Origin: Pseudomonas sp. PDM05
Lineage (GTDB): Bacteria; Pseudomonadota; Gammaproteobacteria; Pseudomonadales; Pseudomonadaceae
NCBI RefSeq assembly: GCF_014851685.1
Contig: NZ_JACVAC010000015.1
Location: 48,524 to 112,523 of the forward strand
DNA length: 64,000 nt
Reading direction: 5' to 3'
The first letter of the stretch is position 1, and each line of letters starts with the position of its first letter. The notes beneath the pieces are model-generated. The model was not told the origin of the DNA and did not search any database. It worked only from the letters and a program-made list of their open reading frames with translations. Shown piece by piece: positions 51,119 through 60,357 of this stretch. Position numbers and translations under genes: made by a program.

Positions 51119-52075
51119 ATGCAAAAAAACATCACGTCACTGGGCGCCCTGAACTGGGATGACCTGAAGTTTTTCCTCGAAGTGGCCCGCACCCGCAAGG
51201 CCAGCGTCGCCGCCAAGCGCCTGGCGGTGGACTACACCACGGTGTCGCGGCGCATCAGTTCGCTGGAGGTGTCACTCGGCACCCTGCTGTTCGAAAAGTC
51301 CCGCACCAACGGCTTCGTCCTCACCCCCGAGGGCCAGCGTTTGCTGGGCTATGCAGAGTCGATCGAAAGCACCCTGCACATGGCCTGCGAGCAGGTTTCC
51401 GGCTCTGGCGTGGCGCTGTCCGGGCATGTGCGCATGGGCTGTACCGAAGGGTTCGGCAGCTTTTTCGTCACGCCGCAATTGAGCCACTTCGTCGATACGT
51501 ATCCGGCAATCTCGGTGGACATCCTGCCCCTGCCTCACTTCATCAGCCTGTCCAAGCGCGAAGCCGACATCGTCATCGCCCTGGAACGCCCGGAACACGG
51601 GCCTTACGTGTGCTGCAAGCTGTGCGACTACAAACTGCAGTTGTACGCGACCCAGGAATACCTCGACCAACACCCGCCGATCCGACGCCCGGCGGATCTG
51701 GCCGAGCATCCGTTCATCAGTTACGTGGATGACTTGGCGTTCAGCTCGGAATTGTTGTACCTGGCAAACGTGGTGCCCGGCGCCAGCGCCAGCTTGCGCA
51801 GCACCAGCGTGATTGCGCAGTACGTGGCAGCGCAGCAGGGACGGTCGATGGCGATCCTGCCGTGTTTCCTGGCGGCGCAGGACCCGCGCTTGTTGCCGGT
51901 GCTGGGAGAGGAAATCGCGATTACGCGACAGTTCTGGATGTATTGCCGGGAGGATCTGCGGAAGTTGAAGCGGATTACGTTGCTGTGGGACTACATCCGG
52001 GAAGTGACGGAGCAGAACCAGGGGTTGTTGATGGGGGAGACACGAGAGATGGGGTTTAAAGCACACCCCAAATAG
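51119..52075 (+). CDS. LysR-family regulator divergent from mmsAB
   Basis: A 318-residue LysR-type regulator (start MQKNITSLGAL at 51119). Winged helix residues 12-70 (RKASVAAKRLAVDYTTVSRRISSLE), effector domain GHVRMGCTEGFGSFFVTPQL. P. aeruginosa uses the AraC-type MmsR for mmsAB; here a LysR protein occupies the divergent position, which is the probable regulator of valine/hydroxyisobutyrate catabolism. The C-terminus lies 2 bp before a REPIN. Confidence 0.9.
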   Translation: MQKNITSLGALNWDDLKFFLEVARTRKASVAAKRLAVDYTTVSRRISSLEVSLGTLLFEKSRTNGFVLTPEGQRLLGYAESIESTLHMACEQVSGSGVALSGHVRMGCTEGFGSFFVTPQLSHFVDTYPAISVDILPLPHFISLSKREADIVIALERPEHGPYVCCKLCDYKLQLYATQEYLDQHPPIRRPADLAEHPFISYVDDLAFSSELLYLANVVPGASASLRSTSVIAQYVAAQQGRSMAILPCFLAAQDPRLLPVLGEEIAITRQFWMYCREDLRKLKRITLLWDYIREVTEQNQGLLMGETREMGFKAHPK

Positions 52076-52076
52076 A

Positions 52077-52166
52077 GTGTGGGAGCTGGCTTGCCTGCGA
52101 TTGCGGTGGATCAGTCGGCACTTCACGGCTGATAGACCGCTATCGCAGGCAAGCCAGCTCCCACAG
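52077..52166. repeat. REPIN (GCTGGCTTGC type)
   Basis: Arms GTGTGGGAGCTGGCTTGCCT and complement, same variant as at 26019-26091, between convergent genes. Confidence 0.9.
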
Positions 52167-52202
52167 TTGATTGTGTTTCAATTTGAAAATAGGTGAGTCG
52201 AC

Positions 52203-52694
52203 TCAGTCGGCGATCACCACGATCGATACCCGCCGGTTCTCCGTACGCCCTGCCACCGTGGTATTCGGCGCTACAGGTTCGCTGCTGCCCAACCCGCGCA
52301 ACTGGATGTTTTCTTCCTTCATCCCCACGCCGCTCAGCACCTTGGCCACGCTTTTCGCGCGACGCAGCGACAGTTGCTGGTTGTAGGTTTCCTTGCCCGA
52401 GGCGTCGGTGTGGCCGTCGACACGCACCCGTTCGATACCCACGCCGAGCAGGGCCTTGCCAATGCGTTCGACGATTTCGGTACTGGGCGGGTTCAGGCTT
52501 TCGACATCGCTGCCAAACAGCACTTTGCCAGACAGGCCAAAGGCCCAGCCGTCGTCGGTGAGTTCAAAGCCTTGTTGCTTGAGCACGGCAATCTGCGCCG
52601 GGGTCAGGCCTTTGGGTGGGGCCGTCTGGCAGCCGCCGAGGGCGAGCAGCGCCACCAGGAGGGTGATAAACATAAAGCGCGCGGTCGAGAACAA
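52203..52694 (-). CDS. yfiB: YfiB-like OmpA-family lipoprotein
   Basis: A 163-residue lipoprotein. I chose the TTG at 52694 (AGGAG eight nt upstream, ATG at 52673 has none); the resulting signal peptide has Arg at position 6 and lipobox LALGGC with Cys22. The mature part is an OmpA peptidoglycan-binding domain (VLFGSDVESLNP; HTDASG; LSLRRAKSVAKVL; NRRVSIVV). In the YfiBNR system YfiB in the outer membrane sequesters YfiR and so activates YfiN. It follows yfiN by 4 bp. Confidence 0.9.
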   Translation of the reverse strand: MFSTARFMFITLLVALLALGGCQTAPPKGLTPAQIAVLKQQGFELTDDGWAFGLSGKVLFGSDVESLNPPSTEIVERIGKALLGVGIERVRVDGHTDASGKETYNQQLSLRRAKSVAKVLSGVGMKEENIQLRGLGSSEPVAPNTTVAGRTENRRVSIVVIAD

Positions 52695-52698
52695 GGGG

Positions 52699-53961
52699 TC
52701 AACTCCTGTGTTGAACGTTGACGACGGAGGCTTCCGATTCCGCCGTTTGCTGGCCGCCCGAAGACGAGCGTTTGGCCTGGTACATCGCCGCATCGGCGGC
52801 ATTGAGCAGGGTGCCGGGGGTGGCACCATGATCGGGGTAGAGGGCGATGCCGATACTGAGGGAGGTAAACACCTGGGCCTCTCCCGGCACGGAGATGGGC
52901 AGGTCCATACTGGCGATGATGTTGTCGGCGATACGCTGGGCATCTTCCAGTTTGTGCAGGGGCGCCAGCAGGATCGCGAATTCGTCGCCGCCCAGGCGTG
53001 CCACCAGGTCATCCTCACGCAACTGCGCACGCACACGGTCGGCGACGGCCACCAGCACCGCATCACCGGCGGCGTGGCCGAAGCTGTCGTTGATTTCCTT
53101 GAAGCGGTCGCTGTCGAGGTACAGCACCGCCAGTTGTTCCTTGGCCTTGGCGGCACTGCGCAGGGCGCGGATCAAGCGGCCTTCGAAGAACGCGCGGTTG
53201 GGCAGGCCGGTCAGGCTGTCGTGGTTGGCCAGGTGCGCGAGGGTTTCGTTCTCGCTTTGCAGGTGGTTCTGCCAGGCTTGCATCTCACCGAGCAAGGCGT
53301 TGAAGTCGCTGCCCAGGCTGTCGAGCTCGGCAATCCGCGCCGGCGGCACGCGGCGGTCGAAATCCCGCTCGCTACGGGCAGCGTGGGCCACGGCGGCGAG
53401 GCTTTGCAACGGCCCGGTGATGCCGCGCAACAGGCGCTGGGCCAGGTGCAGGGCAACCCAGGCGCTGAGGGCGGTGCAGATCAGAATCCCGGCCAGGCCG
53501 CTGAGCAAGAAGCGCAGCAGGCTGCCGCCGTGGCCGGTCAGGTGGATGCTGCCGATGATGCGCCCTTGGTGCAGGATCGGCTGGCTGATGGGTTGTTCAA
53601 GCAGGGTATGCGCCAGCGCCAGCTCAACCCGCGAAAGCATGCCGGTGTCCGGACGCACCCATTGCGCCAGCAACTTGCCGTTGGCATCGAAGACTTCGGC
53701 CTGGGCCACTTCTTCGGTGGAGGCAATCAGACTGAGGGCCTCGGTGGCCGCCGCGCTGTCGTTGAACACCACCGCCGCTTCCACGGTGTAATTGATCGAA
53801 CGCGCGATCAGGTGCAGGTTGTGTTCGGCATAGACACGCAGCGCCAGCACGCCGAGCAGGGTCAAGGACACACTCGCCAGAATCACCGCCACCAGCGCCA
53901 GGATCATGTGCCCACGGCCGATGACCGAACGTAGGGTCGGGCGTTCTTTCAGCGCGGTCAT
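52699..53961 (-). CDS. yfiN: Diguanylate cyclase YfiN/TpbB (AwsR-like)
   Basis: A 420-residue inner-membrane protein: transmembrane helix 1 (about 18-42), a periplasmic PAS-like segment (45-150), helix 2 (about 158-180), HAMP, then a GGDEF domain with intact LGGDEF near residue 325 and NHDSLTGLPNRAFF at its start. It makes c-di-GMP and drives biofilm/wrinkly-spreader phenotypes; periplasmic YfiR represses it. Its ATG overlaps the yfiR stop (ATGA). The P. fluorescens SBW25 homologue is AwsR of AwsXRO. Confidence 0.94.
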   Translation of the reverse strand: MTALKERPTLRSVIGRGHMILALVAVILASVSLTLLGVLALRVYAEHNLHLIARSINYTVEAAVVFNDSAAATEALSLIASTEEVAQAEVFDANGKLLAQWVRPDTGMLSRVELALAHTLLEQPISQPILHQGRIIGSIHLTGHGGSLLRFLLSGLAGILICTALSAWVALHLAQRLLRGITGPLQSLAAVAHAARSERDFDRRVPPARIAELDSLGSDFNALLGEMQAWQNHLQSENETLAHLANHDSLTGLPNRAFFEGRLIRALRSAAKAKEQLAVLYLDSDRFKEINDSFGHAAGDAVLVAVADRVRAQLREDDLVARLGGDEFAILLAPLHKLEDAQRIADNIIASMDLPISVPGEAQVFTSLSIGIALYPDHGATPGTLLNAADAAMYQAKRSSSGGQQTAESEASVVNVQHRS

Positions 53962-54524
53962 GACTCTGGCGCCCTGCGTCGGGACAGTTGCAGCACACTC
54001 GGGTGAATGCGCACGCCGCTGCGCGCCACCGAGTCGAGATTGACTTCGAACGACACCTGCTCATCCCCTACCCGCAGGCAGAACAGACTGCCGACGGTGC
54101 ACTGGTCGCCACCTTCACTGATGCTCAGCACCGGGTGGCCGATCAGCGAGGCAAACAACTTGCTGCGTTCATCAGCGCTGAGTTTGCCGATGTATACGGC
54201 GTTACAGGTATTGACGATGTCGGGGTGATCGGCCAGCAAGCGCTGGACCAGCACCGGACGGCCGGTGGCCTGGGTGGTGCCTTTGATCAGGTCGTCGGTG
54301 TACTGGGTGGGCCCGACGATGCACAGCCGCAACTGCGCAGGTTCCACCGGCCAACGGGCGTAGCTGAGGATACCGAGTACCACCTGGGTGACGGCCTGGG
54401 CGCGATGATCCGCCGGGCTGGGCGCCTGGGCAAACACGCGGGGAGCGAGCATGCACAGAACCGCCGTCAGCAGCATGTGTCTCCAGCTCAAACGACGCTC
54501 TGTAGGCGAGACAGCCACGTTCAT
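53958..54524 (-). CDS. yfiR: Periplasmic repressor YfiR (AwsX-like)
   Basis: A 188-residue protein with a signal peptide (cleavage near RVFA|QAPSP). YfiR features: RAQAVTQVVLGILSYARWP, LRLCIVGPTQYTDDL, CNAVYIGKL and HPVLSISEGG followed by the Cys-containing DQCTVGSLFCLRV and VNLDSVARSGVRIHPSVLQL. It binds the YfiN periplasmic domain and keeps the cyclase off, with disulfides sensing redox state. First gene of yfiRNB, separated from recD by about 90 bp. Confidence 0.92.
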   Translation of the reverse strand: MNVAVSPTERRLSWRHMLLTAVLCMLAPRVFAQAPSPADHRAQAVTQVVLGILSYARWPVEPAQLRLCIVGPTQYTDDLIKGTTQATGRPVLVQRLLADHPDIVNTCNAVYIGKLSADERSKLFASLIGHPVLSISEGGDQCTVGSLFCLRVGDEQVSFEVNLDSVARSGVRIHPSVLQLSRRRAPES

Positions 54525-54613
54525 GCAGCGTTTCTCTCAGGACTTGTCACAATGATGCCGCAACGATAGCACAGCGACGGAAACCCCCGCGATATAGCGC
54601 CATAAATGACCTA

Positions 54614-56686
54614 TCAGTCAGGTTTTTGCGCCACATGCCCCAACTCCAGCATCAGCCCGCTCAAGCGCTTGACCTTGCGCCGCACGGCCTCTTCAAATAC
54701 CCCGCCACGGGGTTCGATCAGGCTGAACCAGCGCTTGGCCCGGGTGATGCCGGTGTAGATCAGTTCTTTGGTCAGCACCGGGTTCAACGCATCCGGCAGG
54801 ATCAGCGCGGTGTGGGTAAATTCCGAGCCCTGGGATTTGTGCACGGTCATGGCGTACACGGTTTCCACATCGTTCAGACGACTGGGCAGAACAAACCGTA
54901 CACCACCCTGGCCATCGTTACGTGGGAAAGCGACGCGTAGCACCTGGGGCCCACCGTCACTTTCGGGCAGCTTGAGGGCGATGCCAATGTCGCCGTTCAT
55001 CAGGCCCAGGCCGTAATCGTTGCGGGTCATCAATACCGGGCGGCCTTCGTACCATTGCTCGTCGCCGTCGATCAGCCGCGCTTTGCGCAAGGCGGCGGTG
55101 ATGCGCAGGTTCAGCCCTTCTACACCCCACGGGCCTTTGCGCACGGCACAGAGCAGTTGGAAGGCGTCGAAAGCCTGCAATAACTGTTGTGCCCAGTCGA
55201 TCCAGGCATTGTCTTCGCGCGGGGTGTCGAGGGCGGGACGCGCACTGCGCAGCAGGTCGAGGTAGTAGCGATAACCTCTGGCGCCGTCACTGCCCTGCCC
55301 GTCCAGGACCAAGCGTTCCAGGGCGTGGTCGTGTTCCCCTTTGAGCCTTACGCAAGCCAGGTCGGCGTGGCTGCCGGCATTCAACAGCTCACGGGCTTGC
55401 TCGGGGTTTTGCTGGTTGACCCAGCGGGCGAGCTGACCGATGCCGCTGCCTTCGCCGAAACGCCGCGAGTAGCGCAGCATCACCACTTGCTGGGCCAGGG
55501 GATGGCTGGCGTCGCGGTCTTCCTCCAGGCCGCTGGCGCTGAGGTCTTCGCCGCTGACCGCTTGCAGCCATTGGCGGGTGTCGGCGCTGTACCAGCCGGC
55601 TTCGGCGTCGCGGCACAAGTCGCCAAGCACTGCGCCCGCTTCCACCGAGGCGAGTTGGTCCTTGTCGCCCAGCAGCACCAGCCGTGCATGGGGCGGCAAG
55701 GCGTCCAGCAGGTTGGCCATCATTTCCAGGTCGATCATCGAGGCTTCGTCCACCACCAGCACATCCAGGGGCAACGGGTTGCCCAGGTGATGACGGAAAT
55801 GGCGCGTCCCCGGGCGGCTGCCCAGCAAGCGATGAACTGTGGTGACCTGGGTCGGGATTTTTTCGCGCACGTCGTCGGGCACGGTCAGCGACTGGACTTG
55901 CTGGCTGATGGATTCGGTGAGACGCGCCGCCGCTTTGCCGGTGGGCGCGGCCAGGCGAATGCGCAACGGGCTGCCGGCTTCTACCGCCGGCGCTTGCAGC
56001 AGTGCGAGCAGGCGCACCACGGTGGTGGTCTTGCCGGTGCCGGGGCCGCCGGTGACGATGCTGAATGCACCGCGCGTGGCCAGGGCACAGGCGAGTTTTT
56101 GCCAGTCGATCACGCCGTCCGGTGGCGGCTGGTCGAACAGGCCATTGAGACGCTGGGGCAAGTCGGCAGCGACGCTTTCCTGGGTGGCGAGGCGACGACG
56201 CAAGGCGCTGTCGATGCGCCGCTCGTAAGTCCAGTAACGACGCAGGTACAGGCGCGTGCCGGCCAATACCAGCGGGCGGCTTTGCGCGGCCTCACTGGCG
56301 TCGACGGCCTGGGCCACCAGGCGACTGGCAGCCAGCGCCTGGCACCAGTGGCCACCGTCGAGGCCGTCGAGCAGTTGCGACGGCAGCACCATCGCGCCGG
56401 TCTGCAGGTCGCCTTCGGGCGGCAAGGACAGCGCGAAGTCCGGCGCCTTGAGGGTTTCGAACAGGTCCAGGCAGACGTGACCGTGGCCCAGTTGGTGGCT
56501 GGTCAATGCAGCGGCCAGCAGCACCAGCGGGTCGGCCTGGGGATCGAGTTCGTGCAGGAAGCCGACGAAGGCCTTGTCCAGGGCGCGCAGCCAGCCGCGG
56601 TCAACCCAGCGCTCCAGCAGTTGCACGAGGTCGGCGGCGCGGCTGAGGGGGTCCAACGCCTCCAACGGCAATGGCGACAGGCTCAT
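54614..56686 (-). CDS. recD: RecBCD exonuclease V subunit alpha (RecD)
   Basis: A 690-residue superfamily 1B (5'-3') helicase. Walker A GGPGTGKTTTVVRLL, DEASMIDLEMM (Walker B region), VLLGDKDQLASVEAGAVLGDL, and the C-terminal motif VETVYAMTVHKSQGSEF. Together with RecB and RecC it unwinds and degrades double-strand ends until Chi and is needed for homologous repair. The ATG overlaps the recB stop (ATGA). Confidence 0.95.
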   Translation of the reverse strand: MSLSPLPLEALDPLSRAADLVQLLERWVDRGWLRALDKAFVGFLHELDPQADPLVLLAAALTSHQLGHGHVCLDLFETLKAPDFALSLPPEGDLQTGAMVLPSQLLDGLDGGHWCQALAASRLVAQAVDASEAAQSRPLVLAGTRLYLRRYWTYERRIDSALRRRLATQESVAADLPQRLNGLFDQPPPDGVIDWQKLACALATRGAFSIVTGGPGTGKTTTVVRLLALLQAPAVEAGSPLRIRLAAPTGKAAARLTESISQQVQSLTVPDDVREKIPTQVTTVHRLLGSRPGTRHFRHHLGNPLPLDVLVVDEASMIDLEMMANLLDALPPHARLVLLGDKDQLASVEAGAVLGDLCRDAEAGWYSADTRQWLQAVSGEDLSASGLEEDRDASHPLAQQVVMLRYSRRFGEGSGIGQLARWVNQQNPEQARELLNAGSHADLACVRLKGEHDHALERLVLDGQGSDGARGYRYYLDLLRSARPALDTPREDNAWIDWAQQLLQAFDAFQLLCAVRKGPWGVEGLNLRITAALRKARLIDGDEQWYEGRPVLMTRNDYGLGLMNGDIGIALKLPESDGGPQVLRVAFPRNDGQGGVRFVLPSRLNDVETVYAMTVHKSQGSEFTHTALILPDALNPVLTKELIYTGITRAKRWFSLIEPRGGVFEEAVRRKVKRLSGLMLELGHVAQKPD

Positions 56687-59600
56687 AGCAGAACTCCTTG
56701 TTCCCAGGCGGGCTCAACCTTGGGTGGGATGGGCTTGCCCTGAAACAACAGGTCCAGGCTTTCGATCAGTTCGCGCGGCGGGCGGGTGAAATACGCGCCA
56801 TGGCTGGCGGCTTGAACGCCGCGCAGGAACACGTAGAGCGCACCGCCGACATGGCGGTCGTAGTCATAATCGGGCAGGCGTGCCTTGAGCTGACGGTGCA
56901 GGGCCAGTAGGTAAAGCACGTATTGCAGGTCATACCGATGCTCGAGGATCGACTGCTCCATGGCTTCCAGTGTGTAGGCCGAATCGTCGGGGCCAAGCCA
57001 GTTGGATTTGTAGTCGGCCACGTAATAGCGGCCGTCGTGTTCAAAGGTCAGGTCGATAAAGCCCTTGAACATGCCGTTGAGCAGCACCGGTTCGGCGGCG
57101 ACCCGGGACACTCCGTTGTGGGTGGCCTGGCACACCAGCTTGTCGAGGGCGAGCACGTCGACTTTGTGGCTGGCGAACCAGAACTCCATTTCGATCTGGT
57201 ACTGCTGCAGGTTGCTGAGTGCGACCTGATCGTTATCCACCGGCAGCGGTGTGTGCAGCAACTGGCCCAGCCAGGCGCTGAGGGTGGTGATCCAGCCTTC
57301 CCAATTGCGTCGATTGCAGCGCGCACCAACGGCTTGTTCGATGGCCTGCGGGGTGACGTTGAAACCATCTTCGCCAGCCCATTCCAACAGGCCGTGGAGA
57401 AAAGTCCCCGGATTCGGACCGCGTGGGAAACGGTGAATGTCACCGCCGGAAGCCGCCACTTCGCGCGGCGCATCCGGGTCGAGGCGCTCGTCATCGAACA
57501 GCTTTTGCGCCTGTGGGCTTTCCGGGGCTTCAAGGGTGGCCACGCTCATGCTGTCGCCAATGCGCAGGGCGCTGTAGGACGCGATCCACCAGTTCTCTGC
57601 CGCTTTGCGTTTGGGCAGCAATGGTGCGAGCAAGGTGGCTTCGTTGCGCGGCGGGTGGAAGAGGATGTCTTGCGCGTCGGGCACGTGGCCGTAGTGTACG
57701 GCGGGGCAGCCTTCCTGCAAGTCCAGCAACCAGCGCGCCAGGGCAGCGGACTCACCCAGCGCAGCACCGGCGCCGAGCAAGTAGCCCAGCGCCGAGAGAT
57801 GTAACACCGAGCTGCTGCTGTTGCCGCGCTTGAGGTCGGCGATACCGAGCCAACAGGCGTGCTTGGCGCGGGTCAGGGCTACGTAGAACAGGCGCAGGTC
57901 CTCGGCCAGGCGCTCATCGTCGGCCTGGGTGATGAGCTCGGCGGTCGGGCGCAGGCTGACTTGGGGCTTACCCTTTTCATCGTGGTAGTGCAGCGGCAAG
58001 CGCGTGCCGTCCACCGGTTTGGCCGAGCAGATGAACGGCAGGAAGACCAGGTCGTACTCCAGGCCCTTGGACTTGTGAATCGTCACCACTTTGACCAGTT
58101 GCTCATCGCTTTCCAGACGCAGGATCTGCTCTTCCCCGGCCTGCCCCGACAATGCCAGGTGTTCGGCCAGGTGGCGGATCAACGCCTGTTCGCCGTCCAG
58201 TTCCGAGGCGGCTTGTTGCAGCAGTTCACTGAGGTGCAGCAGATTGGTCAGCACCCGTTCGCCGTCGCTGCGGGCGATCAGGGTTTGCGGCAATTTGAAG
58301 TCATGCAGCAAGCGCCGCAGCATCGGCAGCACGCCTTGGGTACGCCAGATCGCGCGGTAGCCACGGAACTGCATGACGCGGGTTTCCCACGCCAGTTCGT
58401 CCTGGTTCAGACGCTCCAGTTCCGGCAGTGACAGGTTCAAGGTTACGCAAGCCAGGGCGGCGCGCAGCGGGCGCTCGACGTCCGGCTCGGCGCAGGCCTT
58501 GAGCCAGGCCAGCAGGTCATGGGCTTCCTGGGCGGCGAAGACCGAGTCCTTGTCCGACAGGTACACGCTGCGTACGCCACGGGCGGCCAGTTCGGCGCGC
58601 ACGGCTTGGGCTTCCTTGCCATCACGCACGAGGATGGCGATGTCTGACGGCAGCACCCCGTTGAAACTACCATCTGGCTGTAGGAAACCTGCTGTGCCCT
58701 GCTGCCCGCCGTTGAGCAGTTCAGCAATCTGCGTGGCACAGGCGCCAGCCAGTTGCTGGCGATAGACCACAGTGGAAATCGGTTGGTCGGTGGGCAGGTG
58801 CCACAGGTTCATCGCCGGCAGCGTCTGGCCATCGACCTGCAACAGCTCCTTGCGGCCTTGGGACAAGACCGGCTGGAACGGCACCGGGTTTTCACCGTCC
58901 GGCTTGCGGAAGAGAAACGCGCCACGGCCGCTTTCGGCACGTTGGAACACGTGGTTGACCGCCTCGACCATCGCGTGGCTGGAGCGGAAGTTGGTGCCCA
59001 GGGTGTGATGGCGCCCGGTAGTGGCCTCGCGTGCGCGCAGGTAAGTGTAGATGTCGGCGCCGCGGAAGGCGTAGATCGCCTGTTTGGGGTCGCCGATCAG
59101 GAACAGGCCGCTGTCGAGGTGGTTTTCTTCGATGCGGTAAATGCTGTCGAAGATGCTGTATTGCACCGGGTCGGTGTCCTGGAATTCGTCGATCAGCGCG
59201 ACCGGGAACTGCTCGCGGATCACACTGGCCAGGCGCTCGCCGCCGTCGGCCTGGAGCGCGGTGTTGAGGCGCGTGAGCATGTCGTCGAAGCCCATTTCGG
59301 CGCGGCGACGCTTTTCTTCTTCGAAGCGTTTGCCGACCCAACCGGCGGCGTGTTGCAGCACAGCGGCATCGGGGGTTGGCAGCGCGTCGAGGGCGGCCTT
59401 GAGGCCGGCCATGGCGTCGATGCCAGGGTGCTGCGGCGGCTCGCCCTTCCAGGCTTCGGCCATGCCGTCGGGGCTCAGGCGCGTGAAGCCGGTGCCGATG
59501 TCGAGTTGCTCAAGGGTTTCGTCAGCGGCCCAGGCGCTGATTTTTTCGAACCAGGGCTCGAAGTACCGCGCCTGCATCTTGCGGCCGTCGACGGCTTTGG

Positions 59601-60357
59601 CGGCCACGGCTTGCAGGCAGATGTCACGCAGTTCGTTGGCCCATTGTTGCCAAGGTGCCTTGAGTTCGATCAGCGCTTCGCGGCGTTCCTGCAGGCAGGC
59701 GTTGATCAGTTCGGCAGGGTCGCGGCTTTCACCGCTGGGGCGTTCGCTGCCAAACAGTGCGCGCACCCGCGGCATCAGCGCAGCGGGGCCACCCCAGTGG
59801 GTGCGGACCCAGTTGAGCGCATCGTCGTGCATCGGGTAGCAGAACAGTCGCCAGTAATCGCGCAGGACTTCGCCAAGCAAGTCGCTGTGGTCGGTTTCCA
59901 GGGTTTGAGTGAACAGGCTGCCGCTGTCGAACGCGTGCTCGCGCAGCATGCGCTGGCACCAACTGTGGATCGTCGAAACCGCGGCTTCGTCCATCCATTG
60001 CGCGGCGATGTCCAGGCGGTTGGCGCAGGCGGGCCACTGTTCGGGCAGGTATTGGTTGCGCAGGTCGGCGATCAGCGCATCGGGTTGCTGGATTTCGTCG
60101 CGAAAGTAGCGCGCGGCTTCGGCCAGGCGGATGCGGATACGCTCGCGCAGCTCCTTGGTGGCGGCGTCGGTAAAGGTTACGACGAGGATTTGCGGTGGCA
60201 GCAGTTCGCGGCCAAACCCGGACTCTTCGCCACCGTGCCCCAGTACAAGACGCAGGTATAAGGCAGAAATGGTGAAGGTCTTGCCGGTGCCGGCGCTGGC
60301 CTCGATCAGTTGGCTGCCTTTGAGCGGAAAGGCCAGGGCCAAGGGTTTGCTGCTCAT
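56683..60357 (-). CDS. recB: RecBCD subunit beta (RecB)
   Basis: A 1224-residue protein (start MSSKPLALAF at 60357). N-terminal superfamily 1A (3'-5') helicase with Walker A ASAGTGKT (residues 20-27), IDEFQDTDPVQYSIFD, GDPKQAIYAFRGADI and VTIHKSKGLEYDLVFLP; the C-terminal nuclease domain has FIDLTFEHDGRYYVADYKSNWLG containing the D-x-K catalytic core and VLYLLALHRQLKARLPDYDYD. Overlaps recC (ATGA) upstream and recD downstream, so all three are translationally coupled. Confidence 0.96.
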   Translation of the reverse strand: MSSKPLALAFPLKGSQLIEASAGTGKTFTISALYLRLVLGHGGEESGFGRELLPPQILVVTFTDAATKELRERIRIRLAEAARYFRDEIQQPDALIADLRNQYLPEQWPACANRLDIAAQWMDEAAVSTIHSWCQRMLREHAFDSGSLFTQTLETDHSDLLGEVLRDYWRLFCYPMHDDALNWVRTHWGGPAALMPRVRALFGSERPSGESRDPAELINACLQERREALIELKAPWQQWANELRDICLQAVAAKAVDGRKMQARYFEPWFEKISAWAADETLEQLDIGTGFTRLSPDGMAEAWKGEPPQHPGIDAMAGLKAALDALPTPDAAVLQHAAGWVGKRFEEEKRRRAEMGFDDMLTRLNTALQADGGERLASVIREQFPVALIDEFQDTDPVQYSIFDSIYRIEENHLDSGLFLIGDPKQAIYAFRGADIYTYLRAREATTGRHHTLGTNFRSSHAMVEAVNHVFQRAESGRGAFLFRKPDGENPVPFQPVLSQGRKELLQVDGQTLPAMNLWHLPTDQPISTVVYRQQLAGACATQIAELLNGGQQGTAGFLQPDGSFNGVLPSDIAILVRDGKEAQAVRAELAARGVRSVYLSDKDSVFAAQEAHDLLAWLKACAEPDVERPLRAALACVTLNLSLPELERLNQDELAWETRVMQFRGYRAIWRTQGVLPMLRRLLHDFKLPQTLIARSDGERVLTNLLHLSELLQQAASELDGEQALIRHLAEHLALSGQAGEEQILRLESDEQLVKVVTIHKSKGLEYDLVFLPFICSAKPVDGTRLPLHYHDEKGKPQVSLRPTAELITQADDERLAEDLRLFYVALTRAKHACWLGIADLKRGNSSSSVLHLSALGYLLGAGAALGESAALARWLLDLQEGCPAVHYGHVPDAQDILFHPPRNEATLLAPLLPKRKAAENWWIASYSALRIGDSMSVATLEAPESPQAQKLFDDERLDPDAPREVAASGGDIHRFPRGPNPGTFLHGLLEWAGEDGFNVTPQAIEQAVGARCNRRNWEGWITTLSAWLGQLLHTPLPVDNDQVALSNLQQYQIEMEFWFASHKVDVLALDKLVCQATHNGVSRVAAEPVLLNGMFKGFIDLTFEHDGRYYVADYKSNWLGPDDSAYTLEAMEQSILEHRYDLQYVLYLLALHRQLKARLPDYDYDRHVGGALYVFLRGVQAASHGAYFTRPPRELIESLDLLFQGKPIPPKVEPAWEQGVLL

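Noticed and set aside
52393..60261. Long plus-strand open frames (for example 52393-53934, 55187-56743 and 58753-60261, each about 500 codons)
   Set aside because: They lie antisense to yfiN, recD and recB, have no start signals and no recognisable domains; the minus-strand genes explain the region fully.
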